Origin: Conus ventricosus
Taxonomy: Eukaryota; Mollusca; Gastropoda; Neogastropoda; Conidae
DNA: 64,000 nucleotides
NCBI GenBank assembly: GCA_018398815.1
Contig: CM031616.1
Coordinates: 68,989,143 to 69,053,142 of the forward strand
Direction of reading: 5' to 3'
Shown: piece after piece, positions 36,485 through 45,749 of the stretch
How positions within the stretch are numbered: the first letter of the stretch is position 1
Layout of the letters: every line of letters starts with the position of its first letter
Position numbers and translations under genes: made by a program
Notes under the pieces: generated by a model
The model's input: the letters and a program-made list of their open reading frames with translations, nothing else
The model's database searches: none
What the model was told of the DNA's origin: nothing

Positions 36485-38018
36485 CTCAGAGGCATAAAAA
36501 ACGCGAAAACAAACTGTATAGAAATTTTGATGTAATTTGGCTACCGATTCCTTTGAACTGGTAATAGAAAGTGAGAAAAAGCAATCGAACACCGCAAAAG
36601 TGTCCTTTCAAAGTTCATTCTGGTAGAAAATAAGGTCACATGAACTTGACCTTGACCCTGTGTTAACAGCAGAATGTCAGTATCTGGTGTGACCACCTCG
36701 AGCATTGATCACAGCTGTGCACCTGCGGTACATCGAGCGCACCAGAGTGTTGGTCTGCCTCCAGGGACTTGCCACCACACCTGGCCCACAGCAACAGCAA
36801 GCTGAGCTGCTGTCTGGGGTCTGGGGTTGAGCTGGTTCAACTGCTTCTGAAGGCATCCCAGAAATGCTCTATTGGGTTAAGGTCGGGAGAACGGCTGGTG
36901 AGGCAGCAGATTGATGTTGTTCTGCCTCAGGAAGTTCTGCGTAGCACGGGCAGTGTGCGGCCTTGCGTTGTCCTGCTGAAACAGGTTCTGTGGATGCCGC
37001 TGGAAATGCGGCAGGATGTGGGGCCTCAGGACTTGGTCGATGTAATGAACAGCAGTGACCCCGTTACCACGTCCGGGACCCACATTCTGGAAGATGACTG
37101 GCCCAATACGGCGATTTATGCCGATAGCCCCCCAGATCATGATGCTTTCACCACCCCATGGGTCCCTTTCGGTGATGTTGGCATCCGTGAAGCGTTCCCC
37201 CGCTCTTCTCCAGATCCGGATGCGGCCATCGCCTGGGTCGACGCAGAACCGGCTTTCATCACTGAAGAGGACTCGGCCCCAGTCCCGATGGCGCCAATGC
37301 ACGTGGATCTGTGCCCACTGCAGACGTTCTGGCGATGCTGGAGTGTCAGGATAGGTCGCCGGGCTGGACGCCTGCATTGGAGACCAACTGTGTTCAGTCG
37401 GCGACGCACGGTCCTGTTGCTGATTGGCCTGCCATGGTTGCCGACGGTGTTCCTGGCTGTGTTGGCAGCGGTTTGGTAAGGCTCCCGTCGATGCTGACGA
37501 AGAAGATGGCGGTCTTGGGCTGCTGTGGTGACCCTCGGTCTGCCGCTTCTCGGTCTGTCATCAGTGGTGTTTCTTGCTTGAAAGCGGTCCAGAAGGCGAT
37601 AGACGGTGGAAATGTGGACTCCGAATGCGATAGCGACCTGCCTCATTGGAACCCCGGCCTGCAGTTGCCCCATTGCTATGCAACGATCTTGACGAGAAAG
37701 TCTCGGCATTATGTTGGCGCCTCTGGAAGGGATGATTTGAACTTTTTGGGGTTTGGAAATTTATAGCCCCACAATGGGGGCCACACTGAGTTGCAATTCA
37801 CATTGATGCACGTGGCGTAGGTAGTCCACATGGCAAATGCACTCCTCATGCCAAAAACGCTGACCCGGCAACATTCACCCACTGTTACGAGGTTACAACC
37901 GGCCAAGACACCACGTACTGCTAATGTTGCACGTGCCAACGACATTGCTTACGTCCTGTTCACAATGTGAACAATCGTGCACTGTCTCTATTTTTTCGCG
38001 TTTTTTTATGCCTCTGAG
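36485..38018. mobile_element. Tc1-like DNA transposon
   Basis: A 1.53-kb element with terminal inverted repeats starting ctcagaggcataaaaaacgc at 36485 and the reverse complement ending gcctctgag at 38018. TA lies on each side (36483-36484 and 38019-38020), the Tc1/mariner target duplication. It encloses one minus-strand transposase. The outer 25 bp of the repeats match almost perfectly. Confidence 0.92.
36677..37709 (-). pseudogene. Tc1-like transposase, frame-broken
   Basis: The N-terminus (MPRLSRQDRCIAMGQLQAG) is followed by a helix-turn-helix and the RPRSGRPRVTT linker typical of Tc1 transposases. After about 37315 the protein continues in another frame with DDE blocks VLFSDESRFCV, LFQQDNARPHT and, after a second break near 36880, SPDLNPIEHFWD. 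It ends at a TGA at 36677-36679 after GGHTRY. Total span suits the usual 340 residues. The second Asp to Glu spacing is of the DD34E kind. Two frameshifts make it inactive as read. It would have cut and pasted the element through its terminal repeats. Confidence 0.92.
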
Positions 38019-39404
38019 TATATCATGTAAACTAAGATAAATTGTACATTGAAATATGTTTAAATCATTTCATGATGAAAAATAATGTAATATATTAAAA
38101 CATAACATAAAAGTCTTTTTGTGTTAATAAGAGTGCGTGTGAGAGTAGAATGATTTTTTTTTTTGCCAGGACTTCAGCAAATCAAAGATTGTTCTGAGAG
38201 TAACAGCAGAGAAGTAAGACTTATGTTTTCAGAAAAATGGAATACGGTTGGGGTTTTGTTTGTTTGTATTTTTTTCAGTTACAAAAGTCTACATGCTACT
38301 CAGAAATTCTATAGCTGTGTGGGAATATGTTTAAAAAAAAACAACTAAAGTTGTAATCAGACAGGTCTCTGTATACCTTTCCTATATTTCTTCAACCAAA
38401 TCTGCCCATCTGTAATTAACCGTCATAAAGTTTCAGCCTAAAACATTTTTTTTCCTGAATCACAGTCTGTAGGAAACTAAGCAATATATACATGTACAAA
38501 GCCACCAACTTCCCTGAATCCTTCAGGAATTCTCTGATTTAGAAACGATTCCAAATATCCGGCATTTAGTGAAAAACTCCTGAATTTCACTTCTTTTTTT
38601 TACAAAAAAAAAAAAAAGTGGTGTTAGGGGGCTTATTCTTGAATAGAAATGATAAAGTATTGCAGATTAAAGCCCAAATAAAGTTATGTAAATGTTGGCA
38701 GTTATGTGTGTGGGAAATGCATTAACTTGTTCAACCCCACATGTGTCAACTGAAACATAAGGGGGCATAAATGTTTTCAATCCAATGCCAACCTGCCCTC
38801 TGTCCACTCCACCCACCCCCTTTCACCCCCTGGTTCCCAAACTTGGTCTCCAGAGGACTGTCAGCTGTGCATGTATTGTCAGGGAAGCAGCCCTGAGAAG
38901 GGAACAGGGTGTAAAATGTTACTTTACCTGGCATTTTTCCCCACTTGATTGACAAAAGGTCATAAAGAAGCAATGTCAAAGCTGGCTGTTGTTTAGTTCC
39001 AAAATCTTTAAAAGGGAAACGACTGAGGTATGACTCGGGAACGAAGTTGTGACAGTGCACAAACTGGATTCCTTTTATTTAGGTACTTTCCAGGCCTTCT
39101 TGTATGATAGTCTTCACTAGGAGAATAATTAATTCAAAACCTTGTAACACAACTTTTGAACGAAAGAAATGGACCTCGGGAATCAATTTTCAACTGGAGC
39201 ATCACCCCACCTCACCATTCCTGCGCTTCTGGCTCTATCTAGGACTCTGGAGCCAACTGCTCTGATGTCCCCAGGTGTAGCCTGTCCTCTTCATGTCTGC
39301 ACACACACACACCTCACACATGTCTCTCTGTGTCTGTCTGTCTCTCTCTCTCTCTCTATCATAAACACATACACTGACACGCACAGTCCACATAATTTCT
39401 CTCT

Positions 39405-39446
<42 letters not shown>

Positions 39447-39731
39447 GATAAACACATACACTGACATACGCAAAATATATATACAGTGAAACCCGGCTAT
39501 ATTGAAGTGGCACGGGACCCGGAAGACCTTCAATATAGCCGGAACTTCAATATAGCCAATTCTCGGTTGTATTGAATTTCCCTCCTTGTTCCTTCAGAAA
39601 TTCAATGTAACCGAACTTTTTTTTCACTATAGGCTCTTATTTCTGTTCCACACATTGCGTTTGATGTGAGATATATTCCCACCTTTTACCTGTTGGCTGT
39701 TGTTCTTCGAGCCTCCTTGCTTTTTTCTGCA

Positions 39732-39779
<48 letters not shown>

Positions 39780-40289
39780 ACACTCACACACACGCACGCC
39801 CCCCCCCCCCCCTCCCTTACACACACAAACACACAGAGCCATTCACACTATCATACCGACGCCAAATTAAGCATTTGATGAAAACTTTAATGAAAAAGAA
39901 GACATATGAAATAATCCAGTCTGTTATTGACTGAAGGATGGCAAAGTGCTGCGATGCTAACAGAAGAACAATGTTTGCCACAAAGGTTTAGACTCTCATA
40001 TGTTTTATAAGCTTAGCACAAAACATGTAAATATACAACAACAAAAAACAAAAAAAAAGAAAGAAAGAAAAAACTTTCATACGACTCCATATCGTTACAT
40101 AAGGGACAATGTTTAAGAGAGGATAAGAAGAGAGAGAGAGGAGAGAGGTAAGTGCAAAATGGTTCAGAATAAGCTATAATAGCGAAGCGCGCAATGACCA
40201 TTAGAGCCGAACTAAGAGACACATTAAACATTTCAAGAAAAATGACATAACTGCTGTTCAAAAGTTCAATGTCGAATACGGAAAAAATA

Positions 40290-40336
<47 letters not shown>

Positions 40337-40411
40337 GAAGGCCATCATGCCATTAAGCTATGTTGATTACCCTTTCCGAAAGTTTCGGATCAGCACTGAC
40401 AGACACGCGGT

Positions 40412-41116
40412 TCAAAAGTATGGTACACAAACCACAAAGTGGTCGGGAACCCAGGTTGACGCAGGTTTGTCTTTCCCCAGACAGGACGTCCACATGATAG
40501 TCGACAAGCTTTCCTGGGAAGTGTCGATCTCACTTTGTCGACAGATGCGAGGCTGCACAACTCTATGGAGGTCCTTTCTAACATTGAAACCTCCATACTG
40601 TGGGTACAAAGACTGGACAGGCACACCCAGTACACTACTCAAACCATGGATTCCCCACATACTCATGTAGGCTCCTGGCATCGGCAGTTCATCACCTCAT
40701 TCTGAAAAAGGTTTTTCATGTCTTTCTTCCGCCACGTTGATGGAAAATGCCTGGCCTGAGTATGAGATGTAGGTCTTCACCAAAATCTGAAGATCCGTCC
40801 CCGATGCAAGGAAATCATCAGAAAGATACAGGTCTGAATTTTGAACCATCTCAAAAATGATACAGACCCGCATCTCAGTGTGATGATCTTCATCTCCATA
40901 TGCTAGGAGAGACCCGCACCGCGGCAGACAACTTCCGTCACCACGCACCTGCACTGGAAGACGCTGCGCAGCATCATCAGGATACAGCTCGAGGGACACA
41001 TAGTCCACGTTTGGTTTTTCTGGCAGGTATGGTTTGTATGTGATGGGCGTTTGTGCGAACAAGGAATGCGTTTCTGCAGCAACAATGTTCTCAAGTTCCT
41101 CCGTAGGATGATGCAT
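40412..41116 (-). pseudogene. OTU-like cysteine protease-like frame in the Tigger element
   Basis: The first part (40697-41116) starts MHHPTEELENIVAAETHS and holds VQVRGDGSCLPRC near residues 57-67, resembling the OTU catalytic Cys box (GDGxCLFR). A conserved-looking helix with HHTEMRVCIIFEMVQ follows. After one frame break near 40690 it continues (40681 to 40412) with YMSMWGIHGLSSVLGVP, YPQYGG and a final WVPDHFVV, which fits the OTU catalytic His. OTU-fold proteins cleave ubiquitin linkages, but this may be a relative of unknown activity. Its start overlaps the transposase C-terminus in another frame, so it may once have been fused to it. Seen: motifs and order. Inferred: fold. Confidence 0.55.
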
Positions 41117-41189
41117 CTTTGATCAGTGTTGCAAGATTGTCAAAAAACGCGAAAGAGTCATCTGTTGTATGCCTGGTGTAACCCTTACT

Positions 41190-41525
41190 GGTTGATGGAC
41201 GAGGCGTGTCCTTGCTGGTTGATGGACGAGGCGTGTCCTTGCTGGTTGATGGACGAGGCGTGTCCTTACTGGTTGATGGACGAGGCGTGTCTTTGCTGGT
41301 TGACGGACGAGGCGTGTCCTTGCTGGTTGATGGACGAGGCGTGTCCTTACTGGTTGATGGACGAGGCGTGTCCTTGCTGGTTGACGGACGAGGCGTGTCC
41401 TTGCTGGTTGACGGACGAGGCGTGTCCTTGCTGGTTGACGGACAAGGCGTGTCCTTACTGGTTGATGGACGACACGTGTCCTTACTGGTTGATGGACGAG
41501 GCGTGTCCTTGCTGGTTGACGGGGG
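41190..41525 (-). repeat. 27-bp coding tandem repeat (STSKDTPRP)
   Basis: About 12 copies of a 27-bp unit in the transposase C-terminus, each translating as STSKDTPRP with rare changes (CRP, PCP). The repeat keeps the transposase frame. The plus-strand open frames of LLVDGRGVS or ACPCWLMDE repeats are its antisense shadows. Confidence 0.95.
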
Positions 41526-42225
41526 AGAAGTGGAATGGCTCCTGAATGAATGACTTGCCTGTTCAGGCTTTGATGGTGACGAAAAGAAATCTGTGATTCT
41601 GCTTTGTATTGTGGAAGTTGTTAGAAGCAAATGTTCCAATTGACCGCTGAATTTCTGAAGTCCTCTTCTGATCTCTTCATTTGCTCCCGTTTGCAACAGA
41701 TACAGCTCAATAGTTGAAAGAGCAGACAAAGCCTCCAGCTTTGAGATAGACGGAGGTTGCTCCCCACAGTCATCCCCATCAGAGTCGTTTTTGTCGTTGA
41801 TGGTCTCATCGGTGTCACCTCTGGTAGAGCTAAGTGAGGACAAGATGTCTTCTGTTGAAGGAACCGCGCATGTAGCAACATCAATGTCAACGTCACAAAA
41901 CTCTTCCAGGGACACATCCAGCTCCTTGTAGAGTCGTGACAGGAGCGGCTCCATGTCAGCAGTCTCAATGTCACCTCCCACGTCGCATGGCATCTCTGTG
42001 CAGGCTTCTCCTTCATCCAGTCACTTCGATTAAATCCTGCTTTCCGGAAACAGTTTCTGACTGTGGATGGTTTGACATTGTCCCATGCGTGCTTCAGGTT
42101 CCTGACGGCATCGAGGAGGGTGACGCTGAACTCATCCAAGGGCAGGCCTGAATCAACGTGAAGAATGAGCCTGGAGAGCATCCGTGTTCTGAAAAAATAC
42201 CAATTTCAAACCTTAATTGTGTGCT

Positions 42226-42239
42226 AGTGTGTGAGTGAT

Positions 42240-42285
<46 letters not shown>

Positions 42286-42337
42286 TGTGTGAGAGAGTGT
42301 ACATGTGTGTGTATGTGAGAGAGGGAAAGAGAGAGAG

Positions 42338-42372
<35 letters not shown>
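42226..42372. repeat. Microsatellite inside the transposase intron
   Basis: (GT)n, (GA)n and (AC)n tracts fill most of the 192-bp intron. The GT and AC runs are inverted copies of one another. Confidence 0.9.
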
Positions 42373-42374
<2 letters not shown>

Positions 42375-43821
42375 ACTCACCTGTAGAAGAATTTCAAATT
42401 CTTGATCACACCACAGTCCAAAGGTTGAAGTTTGGATGTGGCATTTAGTGGGAGGAAAAGCACTTCTGTTGCCAGGAGGCCTGAACTTTGACATGAGCAG
42501 TGCAATTGTCGATCACAAGTAAGACCTTTCGGTTTGCACTGTCCATGGACCGTCAAAATCGCGCAACCACTTCTTGAATAGGTCGGATGTCATCCAGGCT
42601 TTCTTGTTCGATGTATAGCGAAGTGGCAATTCAATGCCTTTGAAGCACCGGGGTTTGACAAACTTCCCGATGACCAAAAGCGACTGTTTCTCTGACCCGT
42701 CCATGTTACAGCAAAGACTCACAGTTACTCTTTCCTTAGACTGCTTTCCTCCATGGCACTTCTTAGATTTGAACTCAAAGGTTCTATCAGGCAGCATACG
42801 GAAGAATAGAGCGCATTCGTCCATGTTGAAGATGTCCTTCTCCTTATACTTTTGAAGAGTTGGGGTCAGCACTTCGCTAACCCATGCATCTGTGGACACT
42901 TCATCTACGCTTTCACGTTCGCCGCACACTTTTCGGCAGTTGATGTTGTGTCGCTTGTTGAATCGGCTAAGCCAACCGTTCATGCACTCCCAGTCATTTA
43001 AGCCGAGTTTTCTTGCAAACTCTTCAGCTTTCGTCTTGAGCACTGGCCCACTTATAGGAATGGCATTACTCCTGGCACCTTTGAACCACTGAAGAAGTGC
43101 ATGCTCTATTTCTTCCTGTCGAGCTACTCTATGTGGTCTCTGGATTTTTGGATCTATTTCTCCGCTGTAGTAAAGACTTTTCAATGTTTCTTTTTCTTTC
43201 ATAATCTTGGTCACACAACCTGCCGAAATTCCATATTCCTCAGCTACTTACTTTCTTTTTTTTTGCAGCCAGTTTCCAGCTTCTGAATAAGCTCGATTTT
43301 CTTTTAATTGTCAGACTCACCCTTTTTTGTTTTGCAGCCATTTTTGTAGTGTACAAAGGGAAACTACTCGCATGAAACAAGAGAAATTAAGTCGGGAGAT
43401 CTACGCACCACAAGACTACATGGCGTGGCTGTCGAGGCCCCCGGCATTGTTAGACCGTAATTGTTATCAGAGACCTGACTCGAAAGTTGATGCTGATCTG
43501 GCCTCTCCCCTTCCTCAACTGATTGAGCTGACAGAGGCGTGTCATATCATTCGGCGCCCGCGCAGTCATTGTTCTTAAAAAAAAAAGTTAAAAAAATCTT
43601 TTGAGCAAACATTTAATATAGCCGGGTAAAAACGCCCCTGGGCTGAATTTTTTGTTTCAATATAGCCGGATTTCAATATAGCCGACTTCAATGTAGCCAA
43701 CATTTTTTAACAAAGAAAAAGTAGAGCTTCGGCCGGGACCTGAAAAATTCTTCAATATAGCCGGATGTCAATATAGCCTACTTCAATATAGCCGGGTTCA
43801 CTGTATCTCTCTCTCTCTGAT

Positions 43822-44135
43822 AAACACATACACTGACACCACACGGTACACATAATCTCTCTCTCTGTGTCTCTCTGACATACACAATAACGCATGCATA
43901 TACTCACACATATGTGCGCACACTGTCATGCACACACACACATACAAACGTGAGCGCGCACACAAACATACAGATCCCAAGCCAAGATCAGTACAGGTGT
44001 GTAACCACGCGGTTTCTGACTTGCCAGCCGTCGGACCATCTCTGGTCGGACCCACTGGCCCAACACACACAATGCCCATAAATGCCATGCAGTAAGGACG
44101 CTGTCACTCAACCATCCTCCCCCCCCCCCCCCCCC
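43822..44135. repeat. CT/CA-rich low-complexity DNA and poly-C
   Basis: CT and CA tracts continue the microsatellite into which the Tigger element inserted. A poly-C run lies at about 44111-44136. No gene is seen from 43804 to 44370. Confidence 0.8.
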
Positions 44136-44378
44136 ACCCCCCACTATCCCATCTCCAGGCTGCACGAAAGCCTCACGGGGAATGTATGGTGTTTGTGCTG
44201 TCTTTATCAGCCGATATCGCACAGCACATTCTCCATACTACACAAATCCTAAGATTGCACCAACGTGAACACTCAGCCGGAGAAGTTGAGAGCAGTTCCA
44301 TAGTTTTCTGGTCACACACCACAGTTAAGATTTTGCACCAAATCATTTTTTAGTTCGTGTAAGCTGGGAAATCAAGAG

Positions 44379-44794
44379 CAGCTTCATCATCATGAAAAAC
44401 ATCTGGAAATCTCGACTAATCACCACCAACACGAAAATCCGCCTCCTAAATTCAAACGTCAAATCTGTCCTCTTATATGGATCAGACACCGGGCAAACCA
44501 CAAAAACCACCATTGAAAAACTGCAGACTTCATTAACAGCTGCCTGCAAAAGATCTCCAGATCCACTGGCCAGAGACAATCGGCAACAAAGAGCTGTAGG
44601 AAAGAAGTAACCAACTGCCAGAAGAGCAAGACATCCGCAAAAGAAGAGGGCGGGGGATAGGACACACGCTCTGAAAGCCCCCGGACAACACCACCAGAAA
44701 AGCGCTGACCTGGAATCCCCAAGGCAAAAAGGAAGCAAGGAACACCAAGAAACACCTGGAGACAGAACCTGGAATCGGACACCAGGCAGATGGG
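44379..44794 (+). mobile_element. Non-LTR retrotransposon reverse transcriptase 3' part, left half
   Basis: Codes in broken frames for the C-terminal part of a LINE reverse transcriptase: MKNIWKSRLITTNTKIRLLN, NVKSVLLYG, then after frame shifts TWNPQGKRK-type and TRQMG. The order matches the end of invertebrate non-LTR reverse transcriptases. It is 5'-truncated and stops at ggcagatggg, where SINE A is inserted. The coding text resumes at 60001. Confidence 0.75.
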
Positions 44795-45019
44795 TGTTGT
44801 TGTTTGTTGTCGTACCCTGGCTAAAAGACTCCAGGGATCATCCAAACAGCCGAAGTACTTGAACACTATGGTACAAATGCATCAGCTGGGGGTGAGAACA
44901 TTACGTGTGTGACCGTTTTTGATTACCCCACCACATGGCAGCCACACTCTGACTTCGGGGGATTTTAGAGACTGATAATGTTATGCTAGGAGCTTGTCAC
45001 AACTGGAAGACAATCCCCG
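44795..45019 (-). repeat. SINE-like element A, split copy, outer half
   Basis: About 80 percent or more identical by eye to 34313-34528, from the taccctggctaaaaga hairpin to caatccccg. It is preceded by the 11-bp aggcagatggg at 44784-44794, repeated at 59997-60007. At 45020 the match to the intact copy stops and the Polinton-like terminal repeat begins. The rest of the copy is at 59899-59996. Confidence 0.85.
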
Positions 45020-45109
45020 AGAGAAAAAGGAAAACCTTCATTCTGGGCCACCTCGCCCTCAACCAGTTTTCGGGCGAAAGTGGCCCAGAATAAAGGTTTT
45101 CCTGTTCTC
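45020..45109. repeat. Left terminal repeat with foldback
   Basis: The left end is itself an imperfect inverted repeat: ggaaaaccttcattctgggc at 45029 pairs with the segment ending aaaggttttcctgttctct at 45109, with a 28-bp loop. The right end has only one such arm. Confidence 0.8.
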
Positions 45110-45188
45110 TGCCAAGTAAGACTTCAATACCCAAAAAATAAAAGATTTATCTACAAACAAACATACTGTGTAGGGTTATCCGTTTTCA

Positions 45189-45745
45189 ATACTAATTTAC
45201 TAAACTTTCAGATTTTAATTTTTGCTTAATCCTGTGTTTTTCCTGGGCATTTTCAATAACATCATTTTCGCGCAAACATTCTTCAAATGAGTCTCTGTCT
45301 TTCATGTGAAATAAAACTACAGTCTTTAACTGTTCTCTAAAGTCTTTTAAAACCGAGTTATATTTCTGGCATAAAATCCACACACTTATCCCAGCATGCC
45401 TTCCGCTGAAAGCTATTTCGACAAGTGTTTCTCTTTTTAACTATGTCTCTTTCTGCTGAACAGTCATCTATAATAAATAGTGTCTGCGTTCCTTCAAACA
45501 GTCTATAAAACTGTTCTAAACACTCACTCAGTTTATTGCTAAAGGGTTAACTAAATATATGTCATCATCTGTCCATATAAACCTTCTATTATGATATGCT
45601 TTGTTCCATTTAAGTGTTGGACAGAAAACCACAATATGATTAAAATTATAACGATAAACTGTTTGTAACAGGGCGAGGATAAATATTGTTTTTCCACAAC
45701 CAGTCTGCCCACAAATTAATGAGCAATGAGGAGTTTTTGTCATAA
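45189..45745 (-). pseudogene. Polinton DNA-packaging ATPase (FtsK/A32-like), frame-broken
   Basis: The upstream part (45528-45743) has Walker A GQTGCGKT at 45687-45710 followed by a hydrophobic strand. A Walker B-like TLFIIDD is at about 45463-45480. After a frame break, a third segment (45192-45383) carries QKYNSVLKDFREQ and FHMKDRDSFEECL. This order fits the virion-packaging ATPases of Polintons and related large DNA viruses, which use ATP to drive DNA into capsids. The N-terminal part before MTKTPH appears truncated or lost in the adjoining poor sequence. Confidence 0.82.
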
Positions 45746-45749
45746 AGTT

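Larger units (their letters stand above)
41091..43341 (-). pseudogene. Tigger/pogo transposase with one intron, frame-broken
   Basis: Start is at 43341 (MAAKQKR). A CENP-B-type N-terminal DNA-binding region follows (AEEYGISAGCVTKIMKEKET, then WFKGARSNAIPISGPVL and LNDWECMNGWLSRFNKRHNI). The DDE core shows IFNMDECALFFR, VIDNCTAH and LQPLDCGVIKN, giving a DD about 30 D catalytic set. An intron at 42189-42380 (donor gtgagt, acceptor ttttttcag, phase 2) joins KNLKFFYR to TRMLSRLILHVDSG. The C-terminal part holds an acidic segment, QSRITDFF at 41583-41606 and a 9-residue repeat. Frame breaks occur near 43300, 42555, 42490 and 42030. It would act on the element's own ends. Confidence 0.88.
39485..43803. 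mobile_element. Pogo/Tigger-type DNA transposon
   Basis: A 4.3-kb element beginning cagtgaaacccggctatatt and ending with its reverse complement aatatagccgggttcactg. It has TA on both sides (39483-39484, 43804-43805) and is inserted beside a CT/CA microsatellite. Extra copies of ttcaatatagccgg lie just inside both ends (39523-39570 and 43612-43800), looking like sub-terminal transposase-binding repeats. Inside, on the minus strand, are a CENP-B/DDE transposase and a second reading frame with OTU-like features. TA duplication and CAGTG termini are characteristic of Tigger/pogo elements. Confidence 0.93.

Noticed and set aside
36769..37479. A 236-codon plus-strand frame
   Set aside because: It is antisense to the Tc1-like transposase, whose DDE blocks are on the minus strand.
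41126..41553. Plus-strand frames with ACPCWLMDE or LLVDGRGVS repeats
   Set aside because: They are antisense to the STSKDTPRP coding repeat of the Tigger transposase.
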